DNA from: Roseburia sp.
GTDB lineage: Bacteria > Bacillota > Clostridia > Lachnospirales > Lachnospiraceae
Direction: 5' to 3'
Assembly (NCBI GenBank): GCA_022771695.1
Contig: JALEKJ010000014.1
Span: 1-44,578, forward strand
Length of the DNA: 44,578 nt
The position numbers were made by a program, and so were the translations under genes. The stretch's first letter is position 1; each line of letters opens with the position of its first letter. The notes under the pieces are model-generated. The model had not been told where the DNA came from, did not search any database, and was given only the letters and a program-made list of their open reading frames with translations. This document shows positions 1-7,039 of the stretch, in pieces.

Positions 1-601
1 TCTTAAAGGTGTACGTCTTATCGTAGGAGACAAATGCCTCGGAATGCTTGAATCCATTCCAGAAGTTTTTCCTGATGCTAAATATCAGCGTTGTACTGTT
101 CACTTTTATAGAAATATCTTCTCGGTAACACCTCGTAATAAAATGAAAATGGTAGCTATGATGCTTAAAGCTATCCATGCGCAGGAAAGCAAGGAAGCAG
201 CTCGCGAAAAAGCCGAGCAGGTAGCCCAGAAGCTTCGTGAAATGAAACTTGCATCCGCTGCCAAGAAGGTCGAGGACGGAATCGAAGAAACTCTTACATA
301 CATGGACTTTCCAACTCAACATTGGAGTCGAATCCGTACTAACAATACCATTGAGCGCCTCAACCGAGAAATAAAACGTCGAACCAGAGCAATCGGTGCT
401 TTCCCTGACGGTCAAAGTGCTCTGATGCTTGTATGTGCCAGACTTCGCCATGTAGCAGGCACCCAGTGGGGAGCCAAGCGTTACATGAATATGGATCATC
501 TAGCTGAGCTGGATATCCAGAACGAAGCTGATAACATAGCCGGCTAACTACCGGCTAACTGACGGCAAAAAAAGAATTTGCGAAAAAATCTTGACACTAT
601 C
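1..601 (+). mobile_element. IS256-family insertion sequence, 3' part
   Basis: The right-hand part of an IS256/mutator-type element; its left end lies outside the window. The transposase gene is followed by a short spacer and then a terminal sequence that, read inwards, begins GATAGTGTCAAGATTTTTTC, which has the form of a terminal inverted repeat. The right boundary is therefore placed at about 601. The element interrupts the open frame on the other strand (602-882). The target-site duplication (8-9 bp in this family) cannot be checked because the left end is missing. Confidence 0.85.
2..547 (+). CDS. IS256-family (mutator-type) transposase, C-terminal part
   Basis: This DDE transposase mobilises the IS it lies in. 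The frame is open from base 2 and enters from outside the window, so the first methionine at 44 is internal. The residues before it read LKGVRLIVGDKCLG, the conserved block around the second catalytic aspartate of the family (VGDxCLG). Further on are the CxVHFYRN block and the NTIERLNREIKRRTR block, which holds the catalytic glutamate. The C-terminus looks complete and stops about 55 bp before the terminal repeat. Only about 180 of the usual ~400 residues are in view, so it cannot be judged whether the whole protein is intact. Family assignment is firm. Confidence 0.93.
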   Translation, partial: LKGVRLIVGDKCLGMLESIPEVFPDAKYQRCTVHFYRNIFSVTPRNKMKMVAMMLKAIHAQESKEAAREKAEQVAQKLREMKLASAAKKVEDGIEETLTYMDFPTQHWSRIRTNNTIERLNREIKRRTRAIGAFPDGQSALMLVCARLRHVAGTQWGAKRYMNMDHLAELDIQNEADNIAG

Positions 602-882
602 TCATGAATCAATGTCGGGTCTATTTTTTGAGCTACATTATCTGTAATTCTGACTAGCCTTCTAAGCCAGGTTGAAACACATTCGATTTCAATTGCATAT
701 GTCAGCTTACCCTCATCAATCATGCTCTGGATTTCAGTATCAGCTATAGAAAACTTAGGATGGATGTAATAACCATCATTTTCCGGCGTTACTGTTAATT
801 CTCCCGCAAAAACAGTATCAATATAATCTTCCGAATATGGTCTTATTACCGGGTATGGATAATTAATACTAGCGGCACACAT
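602..882 (-). pseudogene. Unrecognised gene fragment cut by the IS256 element
   Basis: About 93 codons of an open frame whose 3' end is replaced by IS sequence. The apparent C-terminus (after ...IHE) is encoded by the IS terminal repeat and ends at 544 inside the element. The 5' side is also not natural: the frame begins just after an integrase remnant, with an in-frame stop a few codons upstream and no ribosome site. The residues start with a YPYPVIRPYSEDY-like stretch and continue as a mixed alpha/beta sequence with ELTV, YYIHPKF and IEIECVSTWLRRLV segments. I do not recognise the family. It is a fragment of a larger gene brought together with its neighbours by rearrangement. Confidence 0.6.
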
Positions 883-1012
883 GTGGGGTTATCTTAGGAA
901 GTTGCACACGATATATTTTGTTGTATTTCTCAACTGAATGTTGAAACTTCTTCTCCCATTGGTATGGCATCATTGGCTTTCCACGATTACCTAGCAATAA
1001 ACGCTCACCATT
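869..1012 (-). pseudogene. Tyrosine recombinase (integrase) fragment
   Basis: About 48 codons matching the segment of Tn916/ICE-type tyrosine integrases that leads into the catalytic HxxR box: NRGKPMMPYQWEKKF, then an EKYNKIYRVQLPKITPHVCR-type segment. The frame stops (TAG at 869) immediately after the HVCR residues, so the rest of the box, the HTFCSNMAKSG-like helix and the catalytic tyrosine are gone. Its 5' end is joined in frame to a piece of a different gene (the DUF3427 helicase N-terminus), with the join somewhere near 1010. This is a dead remnant of an integrative element. Confidence 0.75.
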
Positions 1013-1316
1013 TTCACTTAAAATGGATAGAAGTTGCTCTCCAGTTTGTTCAATCATAAACTGGTCTTTCGACTCTACATCCATCATACTAATAACTTTA
1101 ATTTATATACTCAATCTGATTACTTAGTGCATCATCTCCTGAATTCTCACAAATGTCATCCATTTTACGTTTCAAATGCTCTGCAACATATGTCGATAGC
1201 GCTCTAGACGCCTCTGCTGAATCTACCTTTTCTTGGTGTTTACACTCCTCCGGAATCTGTTTTAACCCACTATTCAATTGTCCATTAATAATTTGTTCAT
1301 ATAATCCCAGTTTCAT
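1010..1316 (-). pseudogene. DUF3427-type helicase, 5' fragment with a frameshift
   Basis: The start MKLGLYEQIINGQL and the segment ASRALSTYVAEHLKRKMDD resemble the N-terminus of DUF3427 proteins (large superfamily-II helicases with a phospholipase-D-like nuclease domain). ATG at 1316 follows GGAGG at good spacing, 18 bp after the stop of the DUF3800-like gene, so both were probably one operon. The frame stops at 1098, but one surplus T near 1100 explains this. Shifting by one base gives NKVIS and then MMDVESKDQF...GEQLLSIL, a plausible continuation of the helicase N-terminus, before the sequence changes to integrase near 1010. More than 90 percent of the original gene is missing. The family call rests on memory of the N-terminal pattern. 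Confidence 0.55.
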
Positions 1317-1333
1317 GTAAATCCTCCAATCAT

Positions 1334-2854
1334 TTATAGAATGTCCACAAGATACCTATTGTCCTGTTTAGTAAATACCACCTCTGACGGAAATAAATCT
1401 TCACCCATACTAGCCATACCCACTACTGTCATAGCCCAATCGGTATATTCAAGTGGCAGCTTATAACATATTGCTTCTTCATCTTGTGCTATCGTCACAA
1501 GTGGAATTCCAGTCATGTGTATTCCTACTGCTAAAACCAAGTACCGATTCTCACCTTTCATCAACGGTAAATCCTGGTGCATGTTTGGTTCTTTATATAC
1601 CACCGCATTTTTTTGATTATAAAAATGGTCTTTCTTATTTAATATTATAGGATCAATCTTGAGTTTGTTTTGCATTCTCACATATCTTTGTTGTAAAGCG
1701 GATAAGACAAATCCATTGTAATATTCTGGTTGCTTTTCAATATTGCTTTTCCTTATTTCCTCTGCATTATCAAAATGATCCATAAACTGTAATAATGATA
1801 TAAAAGCAACTAAATCATCAGAAAAGATTCCAGAATACGTGTTATACCAATATTTATTATCAACACATATGATTTTATAAAATTGTTTATAGAGATTTAA
1901 CTGTCTTTCGTTTAGGCAAAACCATCCTGATGGTAATAACGTCTTTTGGATTTTTCCTCCAACATAATCATTAGTCAAAGTACTATTTAGAGAATGCATC
2001 ATTCTTGAAACCAAACCAATTAGCATATCCGCCATTCTGATTCCAATATAATCGTCAGATTTTTCTTCTGACACATTTGATAACCCAACACTAATAGCTG
2101 CATCAGCAGTCTTATGAAAATCACCTTCTTTATCTATTCGTAAAGAATATTGGTCAATACCCATTTCATTCAATAACTTTCCAAAGCCTTCAAATGCCTG
2201 ATAGTACTCCCATTCTATCTTGGAAATAGGTTCAACCTCGTCTAGTAAAATCAAAATTTGCTCAAAAGATCTGTTTTCAGCTCTTTTAAGCGTGATATTT
2301 TCTTTATTCTTATCAATTCTTTCTTCAAAGAACGACTTCAGTTCTTCCATCAAATCTTCCGGGTTTTCATATATCGCTTTATAAACCTTTGATGGTCGGT
2401 AAACAAGAAGTGCCTTTATTATCGAATACTTCATCAAATCCACATCAACAAACATAGTATTCCGATAATTCTTAAATATTTGATTAATAACAAACTCAAT
2501 CTTACTGAATACCGATATATAGGTGATAGTCTTCTCATCATACATAGAGAGTAAATCTTCATAAAAATCAATCTTATGACCATTCAATGAAGCAAATCCA
2601 AGTTCTAAGTCCTTAGACTTCATTGTTGTACTTTTTAACTCGCCCTTAGTTTTTCTATATTCGTACTTTGTTTCAAAATTAGCATATCTTTCATATATAA
2701 TATCTTCATTATCTTTAGCCCACCCAACGATAGCCGTAGAAAAATTATCGTAATAATTCTTAGATGTAATAGTTTTTAAATTAATACTTCGACTATGTTC
2801 AGTTTCATCATAGAAAAAATTGTATTCCAAATTATCACCTTTTCTCATCGCCAA
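1334..2854 (-). CDS. DUF3800-like (RNase H-fold) protein
   Basis: A 506-residue protein of unproven function. It resembles the DUF3800 family, predicted RNase H-like nucleases common on mobile elements. The N-terminus has FFYDETEHS (family pattern y-DE-s), followed by GELKSTTMK (family E-L-K block). The middle has ILLDEVEP, and about residue 275 has a GIRMADMLIGLV helix like the family's I-x-x-A-D-x-x-A-G signature. At about twice the usual length it carries a long extra C-terminal half that I do not recognise. No transmembrane segment is seen. The start is uncertain: TTG at 2854, ATG at 2848, or TTG at 2830, which has AAAGGTGA just upstream and places the family motif right at the start. The neighbouring HTH gene and the helicase remnant suggest a defence-type operon (inference). 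Confidence 0.65.
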   Translation of the reverse strand: MAMRKGDNLEYNFFYDETEHSRSINLKTITSKNYYDNFSTAIVGWAKDNEDIIYERYANFETKYEYRKTKGELKSTTMKSKDLELGFASLNGHKIDFYEDLLSMYDEKTITYISVFSKIEFVINQIFKNYRNTMFVDVDLMKYSIIKALLVYRPSKVYKAIYENPEDLMEELKSFFEERIDKNKENITLKRAENRSFEQILILLDEVEPISKIEWEYYQAFEGFGKLLNEMGIDQYSLRIDKEGDFHKTADAAISVGLSNVSEEKSDDYIGIRMADMLIGLVSRMMHSLNSTLTNDYVGGKIQKTLLPSGWFCLNERQLNLYKQFYKIICVDNKYWYNTYSGIFSDDLVAFISLLQFMDHFDNAEEIRKSNIEKQPEYYNGFVLSALQQRYVRMQNKLKIDPIILNKKDHFYNQKNAVVYKEPNMHQDLPLMKGENRYLVLAVGIHMTGIPLVTIAQDEEAICYKLPLEYTDWAMTVVGMASMGEDLFPSEVVFTKQDNRYLVDIL

Positions 2855-2950
2855 AATGCTTATTCAATACTAAACTTTGCTCTAACCCGTTTTCGTATAT
2901 GTACAGTAACCAACATCTATCAAATCTAGCATAGTTATGAACAAATCATA

Positions 2951-3136
2951 CTATTTGAGCAGTCCCTTTTTACAAACCCTTCTAGGATCCTCTGGCTTCT
3001 CTGAATCCGCTGGTATAAGCCAGGTTTTTCCCTTAATCATTGCCCCTTCGAGACGCCCCTCTTTACAATATATCCCAACTCGTCTCTGTGAAATTCCCCA
3101 CTTCTTTGCAAATTCTGCTGTTGTAAAATATTCCAT
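2951..3136 (-). CDS. Small helix-turn-helix DNA-binding protein
   Basis: A 61-residue protein starting MEYFTTAEFAKKWGISQRRV, a MerR/excisionase-like winged HTH. It has the turn WGISQRR, a wing with EGRLEGAMIKGKTWLIP, and a charged tail KPEDPRR. ATG at 3136 is chosen because GGAGG lies 7 bp upstream; a longer frame to 3169 lacks a ribosome site. Such single-domain proteins are common in Lachnospiraceae next to accessory or toxin-like genes, usually as regulators of the neighbouring locus. Here it precedes the DUF3800-like gene by about 100 bp on the same strand, so local regulation or co-transcription is likely (inference). Confidence 0.8.
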   Translation of the reverse strand: MEYFTTAEFAKKWGISQRRVGIYCKEGRLEGAMIKGKTWLIPADSEKPEDPRRVCKKGLLK

Positions 3137-3334
3137 GTGTTTTCCTCCATAAAACCAACAACACGTCACTATTATTGTATTCCTTTATCAGAATAGTTTC
3201 AAGGTAATTCTCCCAATAACAACCCTCAGTCGAAACCATCAAGTCGCCCATACCATCATGGTTATCTTGACAGTCCCGCCTGGGGTTGTTGTGTAGCAGT
3301 CAACCGCTTAAGGATTAGCGTGTTACCACTACTA

Positions 3335-3390
3335 TTTAGTTTACTTTTACTCCTAAAGATTCTATATCTTAAGCGTAAAAGTAAACTAAA
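3335..3390. repeat. Long inverted repeat, 16-bp perfect arms
   Basis: TTTAGTTTACTTTTAC (3335-3350) is exactly reverse-complementary to GTAAAAGTAAACTAAA (3375-3390). The 24-bp spacer is itself nearly palindromic (TAAAGAT...ATCTTAAG). There is no T-tract of terminator type and the arms are AT-rich. It lies in a gene-poor stretch (3170-3488) between the NERD remnant and the HTH gene, in which I find no intact gene. It could be a recombination site, an operator or the remains of element ends. Confidence 0.8.
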
Positions 3391-3403
3391 TGGATTTTCT
3401 TTT

Positions 3404-3431
3404 AATTTAGTCAATCATACTTGACTAAATT
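3404..3431. repeat. Second inverted repeat, 11-bp perfect arms
   Basis: AATTTAGTCAA (3404-3414) and TTGACTAAATT (3421-3431) are perfect reverse complements around a 6-bp loop, only 13 bp from the previous inverted repeat. Both share the TTTAGT core (TTTAGTTTAC and TTTAGTCAA), so they may be related half-sites. No U-tract of terminator length follows on either strand. Confidence 0.7.
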
Positions 3432-3488
3432 TCACATCAAAAAACAGAGTCCTCGACTCCCTCTTCCAAGTTCATCGAACACTCCGTT

Positions 3489-3699
3489 TCATCGCCACAT
3501 CATACCCGATTGATGAATCATTATCACATCGACTTCCGTTGTCTCACCATTTTCTTTGGGCAGATAACAATTATACAAAAATCGCGCACCAGCTTCTTCG
3601 AATTTCCTTAGGTACTTGTAGGTAAGATATTCACCAAAATTTCCTGTATCAAAACTACTTTGAAGTTCTTTTTTCTTTGGTCCTTCTAACCTTCCTCAT
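3489..3699 (-). pseudogene. NERD-domain nuclease, N-terminal fragment
   Basis: The minus strand encodes ELQSSFDTGNFGEYLTYKYL, then RFLYNCYLPKENG, ETTEVDVIMIHQSG. This is the start of the nuclease-related domain (NERD, PF08378), with the G-x-x-GEY and E-x-D-x-I-M-I core. In intact proteins the next residues are I-Y-V-F-E-S-K-N; here the sequence switches after HQSG to MMWR and a stop (TGA at 3489). The frame has no start codon. An ATG at 3699, overlapping the end of the MazG-like gene, comes into frame if one A is removed from the A6 run near 3670. The remnant therefore seems to be the former third gene of the HNH - MazG operon, inactivated by frameshift and truncation. Family call is firm, history is inference. 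Confidence 0.8.
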
Positions 3700-3997
3700 T
3701 TCCTATCCAAAAGATTTTATCTGCAAATCCGCCACGTTTCTCTCTTTTGCTCTCTCTTACTCGCATTAGTTCATCCACGGAATGCCCCCTTGCCTCACAT
3801 ATCGCAAACAAAACTTCCAAAACATCCGCCATCTCCTCAATAGACTTGTCCGCCTGATACTCCGCAACTTCTTCCTTTAACTTGTTATCAAGCTCTGCTA
3901 AATAATCTTCATCAGACAAGATTTCTATGATTGGCTTTTTCCCATCATTCCTAATAATCTCTGGGATTTTATCTCGCACTAATTTCCCCAATGTCAC
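3686..3997 (-). CDS. MazG-like nucleoside triphosphate pyrophosphohydrolase
   Basis: A 103-residue all-alpha NTP-PPase of the MazG-like type. It starts TLGKLVRDKIPEII, the hallmark of the short LVRDKIP subgroup. It carries the metal-binding pattern E-E-V-A-E-Y (about residue 42) and E-E-M-A-D-V-L-E-V (about 54), and ends with RGGFADKIFW, also typical. Enzymes of this group hydrolyse (d)NTPs to NMP and pyrophosphate; the substrate cannot be read from the sequence. The start is GTG at 3997 in a GTGA overlap with the stop of the HNH gene, so translation is coupled. The operon setting with a nuclease suggests a conflict role rather than general housekeeping (inference). Confidence 0.88.
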   Translation of the reverse strand: MTLGKLVRDKIPEIIRNDGKKPIIEILSDEDYLAELDNKLKEEVAEYQADKSIEEMADVLEVLFAICEARGHSVDELMRVRESKREKRGGFADKIFWIGNEEG

Positions 3998-5055
3998 ACC
4001 TCAATCACTTTCTTCGGTTGCCAAATATTATCGTAACCGTTTACTTTTGCCCAGTAATAAACAGCTCTAAGATTCTGCGCACTATATGTACCCATATCTT
4101 TTGCATTCTCATTTACCAGGACAATTTTCCTATTTCTATCCAATAATTTCTCCAGATATATTACGGCTGCCAACCTATCGTTCTTTTGCAAATTGCATGT
4201 AGGACATGCCAGTACAAGATTCCACATTTTGTCATCCTTAATAAATGCTCTTGGAACAAAATGATCCACATGCACTTTTTGCCCATTATTTGACAACTTT
4301 TTGCCACAATAAAAGCATTTTTCATTTTCAAACTCTTCGAAAAGAATTCTTCGATAGATGGACAAATCTTCTCTTTCAGAGCTCTTATCGATTTTCGTAA
4401 GTAAATGGTCCATAACAGAATCATCATTTATTTTCTCAAGATATTTCGCCCATTCATAGTAATTCAGTTTTTCTATTGCCAATTTATGTTTACAAACAAA
4501 TTCGTACATCTGTGGATTAATCTGCAACCATTCTTCTTTCCTCGAAAATGAATAGAATAGTCCCTTTGTATCACCAAACAATGCACCCACAACATTTATC
4601 TTGCACTTGCTTTTTACCTTTTTACACACTTCCATCTTTGCTTCATCCGAAATGCTTTCAAATGGAATGTTGGCAGCAATCGTATACTTTGCTGTTGTAA
4701 CATTTAATGCTTGCTCCAAATATGTACCATTTGACCGTCTGCTTACCGGTTGTTGCCTGATACCGTGCTTTAATACTAAATTCCAATAAACTTCTGTAAA
4801 GATTCCGAAGAGTTGGTCAAAAGTTAATGTCAGGTTCTGATCAACGTTGTAAAGGTTGTCCATAATCGACTTCAAAAAGCCAAACTTGTAACTGCTGGAA
4901 TTTTTGGAATGAGATGAAAACAAATTACTGAATGCAGACCACATCTCATCATCAGACAATGTTCTATTTTCATATCGTCCTTCTGCAAGGTCATATCCTG
5001 CCACAAATTCATCTCCTTCCACACAACACGTTTGGGGCTTTTCAACATTCCCCAT
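3994..5055 (-). CDS. HNH endonuclease with an uncharacterised N-terminal domain
   Basis: A 353-residue protein with a clear C-terminal HNH nuclease. A zinc pair C247-x2-C250 (CFYCGKK) is followed by HVDHFVPRAF at 262-271 and the second pair in ACPTCNLQKND (C284, C287, N288). Such beta-beta-alpha metal nucleases cut DNA with one bound divalent metal. The first ~230 residues are mostly helical and contain a SSYKFGFLKSIMDNLYNV segment; I do not recognise this domain. There is no signal or membrane segment. The start is open: ATG at 5055 has only a distant AAGGAAG, whereas GTG at 5004 has GGAG 8 bp upstream and would give 336 residues. The gene is coupled to the MazG-like gene by a 4-bp overlap. 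No methylase is nearby, so it is not a classic restriction system. Confidence 0.85.
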   Translation of the reverse strand: MGNVEKPQTCCVEGDEFVAGYDLAEGRYENRTLSDDEMWSAFSNLFSSHSKNSSSYKFGFLKSIMDNLYNVDQNLTLTFDQLFGIFTEVYWNLVLKHGIRQQPVSRRSNGTYLEQALNVTTAKYTIAANIPFESISDEAKMEVCKKVKSKCKINVVGALFGDTKGLFYSFSRKEEWLQINPQMYEFVCKHKLAIEKLNYYEWAKYLEKINDDSVMDHLLTKIDKSSEREDLSIYRRILFEEFENEKCFYCGKKLSNNGQKVHVDHFVPRAFIKDDKMWNLVLACPTCNLQKNDRLAAVIYLEKLLDRNRKIVLVNENAKDMGTYSAQNLRAVYYWAKVNGYDNIWQPKKVIEV

Positions 5056-5208
5056 GATTAACCGCGTGCTTCCTTATTAACACAGCTCCTTTAAACTATC
5101 CATCTTTACAATGCGTGACACACTACATAGTAATTATATTCTCAGAAGCGAACACTTTCAAGGTTATTCTACATTCGTCAGCCATACAAAATCATATAAT
5201 AAAAATAC

Positions 5209-5250
5209 AAAAAACAAAAGCGGTTCGCCTCACATTGCAAGACAAACCGC
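5209..5250 (-). terminator. Rho-independent terminator after the lipoprotein gene
   Basis: On the minus strand GCGGTT ... AACCGC forms a stem with a long loop and is followed by TTTTGTTTTTTG. It lies 7 bp after the lipoprotein stop codon. Confidence 0.65.
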
Positions 5251-5256
5251 ATTTTC

Positions 5257-6309
5257 CTATCTCAGCAACTCCGCCAATTCATACACCCGTTCTTTCGTCA
5301 GCTCTGCGGCTCTGTCATTCTCCACCAAAGCCCGCATGGTTCCCTCTCCGTATTCCTCGCCAACCGTGGCTACCTCGCTTTCCTTGTAGGATATCCACTC
5401 TCTCTGTTCGGTCAGAAGCTCTGCCATCTCATCCTCATCCAGAGTCTCCTTCAGACGGCTCCAGATAGAATTGAGTTCATCGTCCCACAATTTGTACAAT
5501 TTTGCAGATGTTTCATTCAATTCAATCTGCGTCAGATTTGCACTTTGAAGCTCCTTCTCCATGGCAGCGGACGTCTCTTCAATGCCTGCAAGCTCCTCAT
5601 CAATACCGACAGCCGCTTCATACTCATAGCTTGAAAAACCGCATTCCGGAACTACATTATAAATTCCATAAAAAGGCAGTGTCGTATCTGTCGTACTCTC
5701 CAAATTATAATAACCTACCCAACTTCGATATGCCTCCGGCAGCTTATCAAGCGAAATGCCCGGCAGATAAATCAGAATTTCTTCTGCTTCATCCAATCCA
5801 TAGGCTTCTGTGTAAATATAGCGCACTCCATCAATGATTTTCTCAGTTCCCGGCTGATTTTCAAACTCGATACGCTCAATCCGCGTAGAGTAAGTATAGT
5901 CATCTACCTTCTTAGGCTGCACAAACTTACCTGTGAACTTACAAAAATACTGAATTCCGTTCGGGTATCCCTCCCCGGTATCTCCCATGTCCGAATCATG
6001 ATACAATCCTTCAAAAGTTCCATCCTCATGGATAAACAATTCTGTACACCATCCCCCGGCACCACTCGCAAACCAAAATTCCAAGTTTGAGACGTCTGCA
6101 AAACTAAATCCCACTTCTTCTGTCGCTTCCATTCCCTCTGTTGTGACCGGCTCCTGCGCTCTTCCCGCTTCCTGCGTCGCTTCAACTGCTGTCTCCGGTC
6201 CTTTTTTCTGGTTCCCTTCCTGCTCCGCGCTTCCACATCCTGCCAAAACAAATGCGCTCATAGCAGCCCATAACACCATTGACAGCATAATTTTATTTTT
6301 CATTTTCAT
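5257..6309 (-). CDS. Lipoprotein with C-terminal LprI/DUF1311 domain
   Basis: A 350-residue secreted lipoprotein. From ATG at 6309 (GGAG 8 bp upstream) the protein starts MKMKNKIML and has a hydrophobic signal ending in VLAGCGS, a lipobox with the acylated Cys. A low-complexity Glu/Thr/Gln linker follows, then an unrecognised globular middle (about 70-250) rich in aromatic residues. The C-terminal ~90 residues (LNETSAKLYKLWDDELNSIW and a WISYKES segment) match the lysozyme-inhibitor LprI / DUF1311 helical domain. The frame extends to 6387 without a better start. It is expected to be anchored on the outer face of the membrane. The exact role is unknown; lysozyme inhibition is only a family-based possibility. 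Confidence 0.8.
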   Translation of the reverse strand: MKMKNKIMLSMVLWAAMSAFVLAGCGSAEQEGNQKKGPETAVEATQEAGRAQEPVTTEGMEATEEVGFSFADVSNLEFWFASGAGGWCTELFIHEDGTFEGLYHDSDMGDTGEGYPNGIQYFCKFTGKFVQPKKVDDYTYSTRIERIEFENQPGTEKIIDGVRYIYTEAYGLDEAEEILIYLPGISLDKLPEAYRSWVGYYNLESTTDTTLPFYGIYNVVPECGFSSYEYEAAVGIDEELAGIEETSAAMEKELQSANLTQIELNETSAKLYKLWDDELNSIWSRLKETLDEDEMAELLTEQREWISYKESEVATVGEEYGEGTMRALVENDRAAELTKERVYELAELLR

Positions 6310-6445
6310 AGAATAAACTCCTCCCCGACCCAAGGTTATGTCCGGCTTTTCTGCCCCAGGTTCCTCTGACTCAAAATAACTTTCCATATTATAACCTTTT
6401 CCGTCTCAAGAGTAAATATGCCTCCATATAAAATAAGTGCTATAC

Positions 6446-6931
6446 TTAACTCTCTTCCCCGGGCAGTGGTCGCCTTTTCGCAGTAAATTCCGCAATATCG
6501 AGCCGGATGACATTCACAATCGACACCAGCTTTTCATCAAACACAAACTCCTTCCCGGTCAGTGTTTTCATAAGGATAGACATCGCACGTTCCTTTTCCT
6601 CCACATCATCCACAAGCACCGCCGTTCCCTTTCCCATAATACAGGAATATGTCATTCCATACTGGCAGGCAACCCTGCCTTCGAACGGCTTTATATCACA
6701 CTCCAATGCAAAGGATACTCTCGGATTTTGACGGAGGACCTCATACTTGTAGCCCTCTGTCGCTCCATGCAGATAAAAAGTAAGCTTGCCGTCTTCTAAG
6801 ACATACCCATAATTCATCGGCACAACGTACGACTGTCCATCATCCGACATCCCAAGATGCAGGACCTGTGCTCTGTTTAAGATATCTCTAATTGCACCCT
6901 CGTCTGTAATCTCTCGGTCTCTTCGTCTCAT
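6446..6931 (-). CDS. NimA-like pyridoxamine 5'-phosphate oxidase-fold flavoprotein
   Basis: A 161-residue split-barrel FMN-binding protein. It starts MRRRDREITD and has the family hallmarks HLGMSDDGQSYVVPMNYGY near residue 30, LTFYLHGATEGYKYEVLRQN, VSFALECD, and YSCIMGKGTA. Relatives include NimA nitroimidazole reductases and many uncharacterised gut flavoproteins. The enzyme probably reduces small nitro or quinone compounds using a reduced flavin; the true substrate is unknown. It stands alone on the minus strand between the chemoreceptor and the lipoprotein. Confidence 0.88.
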   Translation of the reverse strand: MRRRDREITDEGAIRDILNRAQVLHLGMSDDGQSYVVPMNYGYVLEDGKLTFYLHGATEGYKYEVLRQNPRVSFALECDIKPFEGRVACQYGMTYSCIMGKGTAVLVDDVEEKERAMSILMKTLTGKEFVFDEKLVSIVNVIRLDIAEFTAKRRPLPGEES

Positions 6932-6971
6932 CTTTTTTCTCCTTTGTTTGTATCTTCTAAAAACTTCTACA

Positions 6972-7003
6972 CAATGAAAGAGCGGGATTCTGAGAATCCC
7001 GCT
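6972..7003 (-). terminator. Terminator-like hairpin after the chemoreceptor gene
   Basis: AGCGGGATTCT and AGAATCCCGCT are perfect reverse complements almost without a loop. Read on the minus strand the hairpin is followed by CTTTCATTGT, a weak T-rich tail. It lies about 37 bp after the chemoreceptor stop. Confidence 0.65.
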
Positions 7004-7039
7004 CCAACACTCGTCGTGCAGTCAAAATCCAATTTTATA

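Noticed and set aside
544-882. Treating this open frame as a complete small gene
   Set aside because: Its last ~19 codons are IS terminal sequence and it lacks a ribosome site; it is a fragment cut at both ends.
3994-5055. HNH gene as part of a Septu or classic restriction-modification system
   Set aside because: No PtuA-type ATPase and no methyltransferase are adjacent; the partner is a MazG-like enzyme.
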